Source of the DNA: Fulvivirga marina
GTDB lineage: Bacteria; Bacteroidota; Bacteroidia; Cytophagales; Cyclobacteriaceae
DNA length: 64,000 nucleotides
Direction of reading: 5' to 3'
Assembly: GCF_016775155.1 (NCBI RefSeq)
Contig: NZ_JAEUGD010000066.1
Coordinates: 842,833 to 906,832 of the forward strand
Shown: positions 22,501 to 29,778 of the stretch, one piece after another
How positions within the stretch are numbered: position 1 is the stretch's first letter
Layout of the letters: the number at the start of each line of letters is the position of its first letter
Translations under genes and position numbers: made by a program
Notes under the pieces: generated by a model
Told to the model about the DNA's origin: nothing
Databases searched by the model: none
Seen by the model: the letters and a program-made list of their open reading frames with translations, nothing else

Positions 22501-25500
22501 AAAGTTGTCATAGACACTAATATTCTCCTTATTAAGAAGTCTCTCCCATATGTTTAGGATTCCGGCTTCGGTCTCGTTACGAGGCGATATAACTGTTTTT
22601 GCTCCCTCTGTTTCCTTAATTGTGTTTAAAAGTACCGCTTTGTCTATTTTGCCATTAGTAGTTAAGGGCATTTCTTCCACAGCGTGAACAGCAGCCGGTA
22701 ACATATAGGCTGGCAGCTTCCTTCCCAGATAACTTAGGGTACCATCCTTGCTGTAGCCATCAGTAACCACTACAAACCCATGAAGCGTCCGAGTGTCCGG
22801 GTCATCTTCCTTCAAAAGTACAACTGCCTGGGACACACCAGGTGCATCATTTAAAACGCCCTCAATTTCACCTATCTCAATACGATATCCTCTTATTTTG
22901 ACCTGATTATCAGCACGACCAATATATTCAATGTCTCCACTATGTAGCCTTCTGCCCAGATCACCTGATTTGTATAGCCTACCGGCTCCAAAAGGGTTAG
23001 TTACAAATCGTTCAAGAGTTAAGGCTTCACGGTTTAGATATCCCCTGCCCACGCCGTAGCCTCCTACATAAATCTCTCCTACAACTCCATCCGGAGCAAA
23101 ATTCATATTCTTATCCAGAATATAAACAGAGGTAGTAGGTATGGCTCGACCAATATTGCTGCTATGGGACAGTAGGTCTTCCTGCGTAAGTTTCTTGAAG
23201 GTTACATGAACAGTGGTTTCGGTGATACCATACATGTTTACCAATGAACAATCTGGGTACTGTTTACTCCAACCCTTCAACCTTTGCGGGTCTAATGCTT
23301 CCCCACCAAAAATCACATACCTTACATTCAGTCCCCCCGGATTTTGTAGTTCACTCTCCTGAAGAGAATAAAATGCAGATGGCGTTTGGTTGAGTACCGT
23401 TACTTGTTCCTCTCTCAACAATTTAAGAAACAGTACAGGGTCAAGTGTTTGTTCTTTGTTCACTATAACCAACTTCCCGCCTGTCAGTAAAGCACCAAAT
23501 ATCTCCCAAACGGAAAAGTCAAATGCAGTAGAATGAAACAGGGTCCAACTGTCTTTTTCATTAAAGTCAAACAAGGGTTTATCGACCTGTATCAGCCTTA
23601 CAACATTAACATGTTCTATCAATACTCCCTTAGGCTTACCGGTTGAGCCTGAAGTATAAATAACATAAGCCAGGCTATCCGGACCACTAATATTCGCCAG
23701 AGGTTCATTCGTGTATTGTTGACCATTGAAACTATCGACTTCAATGACCTGATATTGATCCGGTTTAAATAAGTCTTTCGTACCCGAAGCAGCTAAAACC
23801 AAAGTGGCTTTGGTATCTTCAAGTATATAATCTATTCTATCTGAAGGATAGGCCGGGTTTATGGGCACATACCCACCCCCTGCTTTTAAAATGGCAAGAA
23901 TGCTGATGATAAACTCAGCAGAGCTCTCCATACAAACGGGTACAAGTTGTTCTGGCTTTAATCCGCTTTCCAGCAAGTACCTTCCCAGCTGGCTGGATTT
24001 TTCATCCAAATCACTATATGTTAATTCCTTGCCCTGGTCGTTAATGGCAATGTATTTAGGGTAAGCCTGCACTTGCCTGTAGAACAGGTCAATAATGGTA
24101 CAATCCTCAGGATAACCTGAAGGAGAATACCCTTGCTCCACCAGATTTGCTGTGGTGGCACCATCAATTATAGTTAACTGATCTAATGTTTTGCTATCGT
24201 CACTGAGTACTTCTTTCAGCAATGTAAGGAAGCTCTCCACTATACTTGCAGCAGTCTCTTGCTTGTACAGATCTTTGTTATAGATCAGCCGAAGCTCTAT
24301 TTCTTCGTCGTTTTCGAAAACGTTAAATTCCAGATCAAAACGAGCTGTATGGTGAGTGCTCTCAACCTGCTGCAAAGCCATACCTCCAAGATCCATCTCG
24401 CCATTGGCAAGTTTACTCTGCATTACAAATATGATCTGAAAAAGAGGATTTCTGCTTACATCACGCTGACCTCCAAATGCCTCCACTATTTTCTCCAAAG
24501 GTAAATCCCGGTTCCCCAAAGCATTGGTCATCGTTTGGCGAACCTTCATTAACAGGGTACTGAAATTATCGGAACCGTCTAACTGAGTACGTATCGGTAG
24601 CGTATTGACAAAAAAGCCTATGAGTTTGTCAAGACCTTTCCGGTTTCTTATATCAACCGGGCTTCCAACACATACATCACCATTATCTGTATACCGGTAT
24701 ATCAAAGCTTTGAATACAGCCAGCATCATAGTTGATGCTGTCACCTGTTGATTACGACAGTAGGATACTACGGCATTGAATATATCATTTGAAAGTGTAT
24801 GTTTTTCAACGGCACCATTGACATTTTGCATTGAAGATCGTGCAAAGTCAGTTGGAAACTCAAGCGGAGTGAGTCCGCGTAGGTTTTCTTTCCAAAACTG
24901 CAGCTGTCCCTCAAAGGCAGCCTCCTCAACACTACGGTTTTGCCATATGGCGAAATCAGCATACTGAGCTTCAGGTGCTGGCATAATACCCACATCAGCA
25001 CTGGTATAATGCTGGTAAAAACTTTGAAGTTCCTGAACCAAAATAGAAGCAGAAAGCCCATCAAAAACCATATGGTGAACGATGACCATGAGCCTGAAGC
25101 TCATAGGTGCTCTCTCAATAAGTACTGCTCTTATCAGCCAGTCATCATACAAATTGATTGGCTTTGATAGCTGATCTTCAATAAAGGCCTCTAAGTCCTG
25201 CCCTTTGGCAACTATCTCATCTTCATTATAATGCTCAAGAGCCCATTCACTGATGGGCCTGAGCTCTTGTCTACAGGTTTCACCGTCTTCAACTATGGCT
25301 GTCCGCAATACCTCATGCCTGGCAATAATTTGTTCAAAAGACTTGTCTAATGCATCCTGGTCAAGTGTTCCGTGAATATCAAACAACCAATGCATGTAAT
25401 AATGTCTGCTTCCCTGCAACTGGTCTATGAACCACAGACTTTTTTGAGCAAATGACAGTGGAACAGGGAGTCCCGGCTCCCTATCCACTTGAAACAATGC

Positions 25501-25695
25501 AATATCTTCTTTTTCTCTTTCTCTCAAGTAAGCTGTGACCTCGTCAAGATTGGACTTTATCCGATCTACAAGCTGACGATCAACCTTCACCTCTTTAGGC
25601 ACTCTGAGCCTAAGCTTACCCTGATCAAAAAAGAATTTAAATCCGTTGTATTCTGCTTCGTTTACTAAGCTGGCAACTGGGGTATTTTTATTCAT
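16597..25695 (-). CDS. NRPS, C-A-T-C-A-MT-T-C (ends in a C domain)
   Basis: A 3,032-residue synthetase. An N-terminal TubC-like docking segment (about 1-75) precedes C1 (HHMVFDG near 206), A1 (TSGSTGKPKG near 675), carrier (GGHSLL near 1068), C2 (HHIASDG near 1252), A2 (TSGTTGRPKG near 1732) interrupted by an N-methyltransferase (EIGSGTGL near 2108), carrier 2 near 2528, and C3 (HHIAFDG near 2715). It stops inside the C-A linker, just after LTGFNR. The A1 code reads DFWNIGMVHK, which is the canonical Thr code. A2 reads DAFFMGGTFK, close to the Val code DAFWIGGTFK, so N-methyl-Val or N-methyl-Ile is likely. All three C-domain His motifs are intact. The next gene supplies the partner A domain 12 bp downstream in the same frame. 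Confidence 0.96.
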   Translation of the reverse strand: MNKNTPVASLVNEAEYNGFKFFFDQGKLRLRVPKEVKVDRQLVDRIKSNLDEVTAYLREREKEDIALFQVDREPGLPVPLSFAQKSLWFIDQLQGSRHYYMHWLFDIHGTLDQDALDKSFEQIIARHEVLRTAIVEDGETCRQELRPISEWALEHYNEDEIVAKGQDLEAFIEDQLSKPINLYDDWLIRAVLIERAPMSFRLMVIVHHMVFDGLSASILVQELQSFYQHYTSADVGIMPAPEAQYADFAIWQNRSVEEAAFEGQLQFWKENLRGLTPLEFPTDFARSSMQNVNGAVEKHTLSNDIFNAVVSYCRNQQVTASTMMLAVFKALIYRYTDNGDVCVGSPVDIRNRKGLDKLIGFFVNTLPIRTQLDGSDNFSTLLMKVRQTMTNALGNRDLPLEKIVEAFGGQRDVSRNPLFQIIFVMQSKLANGEMDLGGMALQQVESTHHTARFDLEFNVFENDEEIELRLIYNKDLYKQETAASIVESFLTLLKEVLSDDSKTLDQLTIIDGATTANLVEQGYSPSGYPEDCTIIDLFYRQVQAYPKYIAINDQGKELTYSDLDEKSSQLGRYLLESGLKPEQLVPVCMESSAEFIISILAILKAGGGYVPINPAYPSDRIDYILEDTKATLVLAASGTKDLFKPDQYQVIEVDSFNGQQYTNEPLANISGPDSLAYVIYTSGSTGKPKGVLIEHVNVVRLIQVDKPLFDFNEKDSWTLFHSTAFDFSVWEIFGALLTGGKLVIVNKEQTLDPVLFLKLLREEQVTVLNQTPSAFYSLQESELQNPGGLNVRYVIFGGEALDPQRLKGWSKQYPDCSLVNMYGITETTVHVTFKKLTQEDLLSHSSNIGRAIPTTSVYILDKNMNFAPDGVVGEIYVGGYGVGRGYLNREALTLERFVTNPFGAGRLYKSGDLGRRLHSGDIEYIGRADNQVKIRGYRIEIGEIEGVLNDAPGVSQAVVLLKEDDPDTRTLHGFVVVTDGYSKDGTLSYLGRKLPAYMLPAAVHAVEEMPLTTNGKIDKAVLLNTIKETEGAKTVISPRNETEAGILNIWERLLNKENISVYDNFFELGGHSLLVTRMASSLRNELQVEISVKDIFLSPTIASIAQLIKGGEKKTVLSDIQAVERQDKMPLSYAQERLWFIHKLHGSIQYHMPAVFQLGETLDTEILEFAFKSILKRHEVLRTKIIEVEGVGYQQVMGEAGWSLAMNTQSADQSTEESIRSLIDEPFDLSGDYMLRATLIRQETSKYILVVVMHHIASDGWSLSVMLDELMRIYNSMAKGLPLESEDLEVQYADYAWWQRELLSKEIDDQLNYWKEQLADVEPVMLLTDYPRGETKSHKGAIVKHTFSEATIQGLRAICKEEQVTLFMVLIAAFKVLINKYTTVNDICVGIPLAGRRHSKLEHMIGFFVNTLALRSQIDASQSFKTFLKQIENVTLEAYANQDTPFEKVVEEVVGSRNSDNTPLFNIMFALQNTPDLAQIDLQGVVVEEIPLKNRTAVFDFVFDLKEINGELKLEFRYCEDLFKEDTVNRFISHYEKLLTSVIENREQSIGMLDIIPAEEQKVLIEQFSKGENYPAEMGSSIISLFEEQVEQYAENPALSFGDQTLTYRELNEKANKLSAYLIDQGVSQEMPVAIALERSTDLIIGIIAILKSGAAYVPIDVKLPAGRVHFLLDDIQAKIIITDKSFKSKLKGYNSDITIIDQSEQKDEISVCDSKNPGVNMDAEHLANIIYTSGTTGRPKGVMVSNHNIVSLVRGQSYARLSDKDVLLSTGAPSFDASTFEYWGMLLNGGHLIMASENNLLVIELLKKEIQRFSVNKMWFTASWFNYIVDTQIDVLEGLDLVMAGGERLSEEHIYKVKSTYPQLSIVNGYGPTENTTFSLTYEIPADYQQENIPIGRPLSGRAAYVLDPNLNLVPVGVIGELYVGGSGVSMGYHNKPELTKERFMANEFEGRTSQLYKTGDLVRWRADGNLQYIGRYDSQVKIRGHRIELGEIENTLNLLDEVSNSCVVTVEGTGGAHRIFSYIVPEKKEVQLLENQLQQSQVESWKNLYDSEYGKTENDSAVDEEFNIIGWNDSFTGEPIPAHQMREWLDDISEVIFHERPQNVMEIGSGTGLIFYALAGKVNKYIGTDFSGSSVRQIQNRIDKGLREYGSNEFHVCSAHEVGEVPVDSVDTVILNSIIQYFPTESYLTEVIEKSIEKLNGQGRLIIGDIRDNRLLKPFKGRLTLGNYQGGMDKREYCWLLNQAVWNEEELCISPRYFAGMKDRFPEIRFIEAFWKRGDEVNELNLYRYTVIIHLQEKEEIKPTWQNWSEWRQKGDFESTLKQPLIAIKDVPNPRLTKERLFLEAIDSDEIHTVIDIQQHLEQFLSEEEQLVADLLRMAHARGRHYKLLLNEDPLKIDLLLSVNPIEGYVDNGFMSSGANQKKDLWSSPLFANINLELQKKVKELLQGQLPEYMVPAEIITIKEIPLTRHGKSDKQFLSTIKTGDELSPTQYCAPENKLQQDLVTIWKELLVKSQIGINDNFFELGGHSLLATRVVSTISKTIGIKIRLWDLFLYPTIGELSAHIKDELSDNDLPAISVEPDKDFVPLSFAQERLHFIDNLQGSVQYNMPWVFNIKGPLNIDLLESAFRQIIERHSVLRTVFREEDEVGQHFLNSEDWTISTSEINGEQTREEYEEFINMQVNVPFDLAHDFMVRADIMKRGAEDHTLVVVFHHIAFDGWSIGIFVDELVKIYDSGYSGQPVDLPNLSIQYADYSIWQNKYFKGEYLDDLLGYWKEQLHGLKPIYLPTDMPRPTVQSTRGDTQYFYLDKELSEQLKRVSLEQGATLFMTMLSVFKVMMYKYTRETDLAIGVAIANRTRKEVEPLIGFFVNAIVIRTQLEKTLTFRDYMERVKDSTLKAYEYQDAPFEKVIETVVGKRKSVGNPLIQTMFVLQNTPDVPDLKLADLSLTSEVAANVTSKFDITYDLRDKPEGIEFRVEYCSDLFYPDTIKRMFDHYKTLLTSVVADIDKPIKSMKMMGAQEAHQMLTGFNR

Positions 25696-25746
25696 ATGAC
25701 GATGGATATCCTGCTTTTAATGCTAAAAATTTATTTCAACCCTGAT

Positions 25747-27357
25747 TTAAAATACCATTTCACGTTCGTAGAGAAGTTCCTTTTCTCCATATAACCTCTC
25801 TGCTGTTTTACCCTGCTCCTGGCATATCTTCACCATTCTATCTGATTGAATAATAGGGTTAGATTCAGCAGTATAGCTGGTACTGGTTATAAACTCGATC
25901 CATGGCTCTTGTCCCATAGCGTATACATAAACTTCCGATGGGTTAAAGATGTCGACCACTGACATACCTCTCTGGCAATCTGAACCTGACAGACGTCTGG
26001 TATTATCCTGATCTCTTGGTAGTTTACTGGTAAGTAAAGGTCCGTATAACCAGGTAAGCGGCGCACCATCACACTCCATACCGAGGAACATCACATCAAT
26101 ATCTCCTACCTGCTTGTGAATGTGCTCATAAAGTTTGGCTTCCATTATACGGGAGTCCGCGAGGAACATTAGTTTAAACTCTCCAATTTGAACGAGGTAG
26201 CAAAGCTTACAGTTGATATTCATATCGCTATGCTCTCCGGTGAATGGCACACCTGTAACAGTGATCTCTTCGTAGTCTACAGTACCCATTTCATCAAGCT
26301 CAACAACGTCTTCGAAACCTATTTTCTTAAACATCAGCCCAAGCTCAGGATCTTCTAGCTTTCCTCCTCTTGTTTTAGGTACTATTACCTTACCAATTTT
26401 GTGTCTAAGGGGAAGCAACGTTTCAAATAGGATATGATCCTGGTGGTTATGCGTGATGATCACATAATCAATGAAATCAGGAAGGTCAGCATCAGAGAAG
26501 TGCTCTACGTCAGAGTGGTATCCGTAATAGCTGATCAAAGGATCTACCAAAATGCTGATCTCTTTTGTTTCAATCAGTATACAGGCGTGCCCGAAGTAAC
26601 GCATTCTGATTTTATCACCATCATACTTCTGATAAGTAGGATGTGCATCTTCAGAGAAGAAGGTCTCAAATAGCGCCTCCTGCTCAGGCTTGATGTTCAA
26701 TAATTTTTTGATCTCATCCAGGTCTCCTCCGTTTCTCTTCATTTTCGCCAGTTCGTCGATAGCCTTATTAGCAAAAGGTATCTCAAGGTGAAGTATGTTT
26801 TCATCATCAAGCCTTGGAGTACTTAAGCAAAACGGACGGTGGTCGTTGTTAGTGATCCATAAGGCTAGGCTTTGAGCTGAATCATCATAAAACTCACTGT
26901 TATATAATAGCGATTCGAAGAACCTGAAACCAGGGTTTCCATATCGGTCGTAATACAACTCCACATAACCTTTCAAAATATCCGGAACCCTCTCATACAG
27001 TGCTTCCAACCCATATCCTTTGGCTTCCTCATTCAACATTCTGTCCAGTTCTGCCACGGCATTTCTAAAAGCGATCATGTTGCTCCTTTTCTCCTCTGTC
27101 TCCTGCTTGAGTTTCTTTACATCCTCAATTCTACTTTCAGGGATGTCCATAAACGGACCTCCAAGTAATTTAGGATTACCTATTGCCTCGGCATGCAGCT
27201 CAGGCGCAGCCAAATAAGATTCTATAATTTCGAGATGTCTCCCTACGATATTCATTGCCGCTGTTGCCGGAGATATCAGATGACTCCACGCATACCACCT
27301 GTCAACAAGTGGTTCGAATACAACATTAGGCTTCAAATACACTTTTTTCTTATCCAT
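25747..27357 (-). CDS. CmlA-type diiron beta-hydroxylase (metallo-beta-lactamase fold)
   Basis: 536 residues, close to the 532 of CmlA, the chloramphenicol-pathway enzyme that beta-hydroxylates an amino acid bound to an NRPS carrier. The N-terminal half (about 1-245) is all-family-specific sequence; the C-terminal half is a metallo-beta-lactamase fold with H303-x-H305-x-D307-H308, then TGEHSD, FLADS, LGMECDG and MGQEPW segments that fit a dinuclear iron site. The family reaction uses O2 and electrons to hydroxylate the beta carbon of an aminoacyl-carrier substrate. It overlaps the thioesterase stop by 8 bp and lies 51 bp before the first large NRPS, so it is co-transcribed with the synthetases. 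Which residue it hydroxylates cannot be read from the sequence. A hydrolase role is less likely given length and N-terminal half. Confidence 0.85.
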   Translation of the reverse strand: MDKKKVYLKPNVVFEPLVDRWYAWSHLISPATAAMNIVGRHLEIIESYLAAPELHAEAIGNPKLLGGPFMDIPESRIEDVKKLKQETEEKRSNMIAFRNAVAELDRMLNEEAKGYGLEALYERVPDILKGYVELYYDRYGNPGFRFFESLLYNSEFYDDSAQSLALWITNNDHRPFCLSTPRLDDENILHLEIPFANKAIDELAKMKRNGGDLDEIKKLLNIKPEQEALFETFFSEDAHPTYQKYDGDKIRMRYFGHACILIETKEISILVDPLISYYGYHSDVEHFSDADLPDFIDYVIITHNHQDHILFETLLPLRHKIGKVIVPKTRGGKLEDPELGLMFKKIGFEDVVELDEMGTVDYEEITVTGVPFTGEHSDMNINCKLCYLVQIGEFKLMFLADSRIMEAKLYEHIHKQVGDIDVMFLGMECDGAPLTWLYGPLLTSKLPRDQDNTRRLSGSDCQRGMSVVDIFNPSEVYVYAMGQEPWIEFITSTSYTAESNPIIQSDRMVKICQEQGKTAERLYGEKELLYEREMVF

Positions 27358-28069
27358 AATAATTAGTTGATTGTTTTGTCGATACTCTTTCTCTTATTGT
27401 ATTAATAATTGTGCTTACATGATCAAAAATGAAGAAATGATGCCCCTCCATTTTCATATATTCTACCGGGAAAACTGTTTCATCGCCCCATAACTTAACT
27501 TCCTGCTCATCGAAAGGCTCACGGGTTCCATTCATCACTGTAATAGGAATGTTCAAGGGTTGTCTTTTTTTATAAGCATAGCTTTCCACTGCCTTAAAAT
27601 CTGCTCTAATGATCGGCTCATAAAAATCAAAGAACTCATCATTATTCAGTATCTCCTCAGGCATACCGTTAAGGTCTTTGAGAATTTTTAAAAGCTCGTC
27701 TTTGGGCAGGTTATGCCAGTTTCGCACTGTCCTGCTGAAAGCTGCCGGGCCTGTTGCGCCACTAACAAAGAGGTGAGCTGGCTGTGGTAATCCTGCATTC
27801 ATCAGGAAATGTACCAGTTCAAACCCCACTGTAGCTCCCATACTGTGCCCATAAACTACATAGTCTTCATTACCTATTAGAGCCTTTGCCTGAGGTAGAA
27901 GGTTATGCGCAATTGCAACCGTCTCTGAAAGGAGTGGCTCTCTCATCCTACCTCCACGGCCAGGATAATCGAGCGTCACAACGTCTATACCCTCGCAGTT
28001 ATAGTCCTCAAACTCCTTAAATGAATATTTACTGCCGCCCGCAAACGGAAGGCAAATAACCTTTGTCAT
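27350..28069 (-). CDS. Type II thioesterase of the NRPS operon
   Basis: 239-residue alpha/beta hydrolase of the GrsT/SrfD family. It shows the PFAGG oxyanion segment near the N-terminus, nucleophile S76 in GHSMG, an acidic residue in the NGTREPFDE segment and the catalytic His in EGHHFF near the C-terminus. Such enzymes remove wrong acyl groups from stalled carrier domains; they do not usually release the final peptide. The gene lies 46 bp after the exporter and overlaps the hydroxylase start, so all are one operon. No integrated thioesterase domain is visible in the NRPSs within this window, so this protein should not be assumed to be the release enzyme. Confidence 0.9.
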   Translation of the reverse strand: MTKVICLPFAGGSKYSFKEFEDYNCEGIDVVTLDYPGRGGRMREPLLSETVAIAHNLLPQAKALIGNEDYVVYGHSMGATVGFELVHFLMNAGLPQPAHLFVSGATGPAAFSRTVRNWHNLPKDELLKILKDLNGMPEEILNNDEFFDFYEPIIRADFKAVESYAYKKRQPLNIPITVMNGTREPFDEQEVKLWGDETVFPVEYMKMEGHHFFIFDHVSTIINTIRERVSTKQSTNYYG

Positions 28070-28115
28070 TTTAAGTACCGTTAATTTTTAATTCCTAAAT
28101 AATAATTCCTTAGAG

Positions 28116-29756
28116 CTAGCAGTCATAGCTCAACTCCTGATTCCTGATATCTTCGGCTACACCACCATTCTTAAACTTGATGATCCTGTCAGCTTTGGCG
28201 TAATGCTCATCATCATGTGTAATTGCCAAAAGCATCCTTCCGCTCGATTTGATATCAAAGATCCATTGACTGTAAAATTCATTCTTATTAAAAGGATCTT
28301 GTTCAGCAGCCCACTCATCAAGTATCACCATTGATTTTTCTTCAAGCAGGCTCAGGATCAGGGCTGTTCTTTTTTGCTGACCTTTCGACAGGTTAACATC
28401 TATCTTGTTACTGTCAACTTTAAAAACCTTCTCCAGATTCTTTTTCTTCACTAACCTGTGGAGTTCTGTATTAGCTTCGCTTAGATCATGCTCATCATAG
28501 TTATGCCTAAACAGGTGATGATCTGAGAAAATAACGGACATATTGTTACAAAACTGGGCATACTGCTGCCAGTCAATTTCATTGTCATCGATAAATATCC
28601 TGCCACTATCAGGTCTATACAGACCCGTTAGAATATTAATGAAGGTAGTTTTGCCACTCCCGTTCCCTCCTGTAATAAAGGTTATCTCATTTCTATTCAG
28701 TGTTAACTCCGGTATTCGCAGTGTAAATGCACCTTGTTCGTTACCCCCATATTGATATGAGATATTCTCAAATCGTATGGTTTGAAAACTGTCATGAACT
28801 GTTTTTTCTAATATCGGTTTAGCATCAACAATAAGCAGTTTTTCGATTCTGTTAATCCTGTTGATGGCAATTTTAAAACGATTATAGCTGGGAATAAATG
28901 TCATTACTTTGCCCAAAGGAGCAATTAAGAAGATAATGGTAGTAACCAGGGTAGTAACCTGTATTATGGTAATACCCAATAACCAAGGTAATATAAATAT
29001 CACTACACCCAAAAGTAAGAACCAGCTGTAGGTACCAAAAAGCTCATTAATAGCATATTTTTGATACAGTCTGGTCTTTATTTGCTTCGTATCATTTCTG
29101 TTCCTGAGCAGATGCTTATTGTAAATGGCATTATTTCTTATGCCTGAGATCTTAATTTGCCTGAATGCCATCAAAAACTCCCTGAGGTGTCCATAATATT
29201 CATCCTGAAGATCTCTAACCTCCTCCATGTTTTGAGCATTCTTACTATCGTTTACGATATATATCACCAGGAAAAGAATCATTAAAACGAATAAAAACAC
29301 TCCGCTCATCGGAGAAGTGAAGAAGATATAGACCAACGCACACACTATGGTGATCACAGCCGTAAATACATTGATTATAGCCCCTGGTATATTACTCACA
29401 ATTTGCGTATCAGCAAAGGCAGAGTATAACTTCTCATAGCCCAGCTTCTCAAAAGATGCATAGGTGGCCTTTCTTACTTTTTGAATAATAGAAAGTTCCA
29501 TTTCACACATTATTTCATTGGTGATGCTTACCAATGACCTCTGGAAGTATGCCGAAGTCGCAAAAGAAACGACTAAAAGCCCAATGAAAGAGGCAATGTA
29601 GTTGACATTAAAATGTTCACCAGTATATTGTTGCCTGATTATATCATTGATCAAAATCAGCAAGCCAATATTGGCAACACTGCTGATGATACTAACTACA
29701 TAGACAATGGCATAAAAATACCGTGACCTTGATTTAAATAAATCCAGTAATTTCAT
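28116..29756 (-). CDS. Cyclic-peptide-type ABC exporter (SyrD/PvdE family)
   Basis: 546 residues: six hydrophobic segments in the first 300 residues, then a nucleotide-binding domain with Walker A GGNGSGKTTF (near 365), signature LSKGQQKRTAL and Walker B MVILDEWAAEQDP. The LDEWAAxQDP variant of Walker B is typical of the half-transporters that export nonribosomal lipopeptides and pyoverdine precursors (SyrD, PvdE). It acts as a homodimer in the inner membrane. Placement between the starter NRPS (22 bp upstream) and the thioesterase (46 bp downstream) argues that it exports this peptide product. Confidence 0.9.
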   Translation of the reverse strand: MKLLDLFKSRSRYFYAIVYVVSIISSVANIGLLILINDIIRQQYTGEHFNVNYIASFIGLLVVSFATSAYFQRSLVSITNEIMCEMELSIIQKVRKATYASFEKLGYEKLYSAFADTQIVSNIPGAIINVFTAVITIVCALVYIFFTSPMSGVFLFVLMILFLVIYIVNDSKNAQNMEEVRDLQDEYYGHLREFLMAFRQIKISGIRNNAIYNKHLLRNRNDTKQIKTRLYQKYAINELFGTYSWFLLLGVVIFILPWLLGITIIQVTTLVTTIIFLIAPLGKVMTFIPSYNRFKIAINRINRIEKLLIVDAKPILEKTVHDSFQTIRFENISYQYGGNEQGAFTLRIPELTLNRNEITFITGGNGSGKTTFINILTGLYRPDSGRIFIDDNEIDWQQYAQFCNNMSVIFSDHHLFRHNYDEHDLSEANTELHRLVKKKNLEKVFKVDSNKIDVNLSKGQQKRTALILSLLEEKSMVILDEWAAEQDPFNKNEFYSQWIFDIKSSGRMLLAITHDDEHYAKADRIIKFKNGGVAEDIRNQELSYDC

Positions 29757-29778
29757 TTACGTTTCTCGTATTTTTCAG

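Noticed and set aside
5896-25695. Many plus-strand frames of 60-126 residues inside the NRPS genes
   Set aside because: They are antisense shadows of strongly supported minus-strand domains.
27350-28069. Type II thioesterase as the peptide release enzyme
   Set aside because: Sequence and operon position fit an editing thioesterase; the release domain most likely lies beyond base 1.
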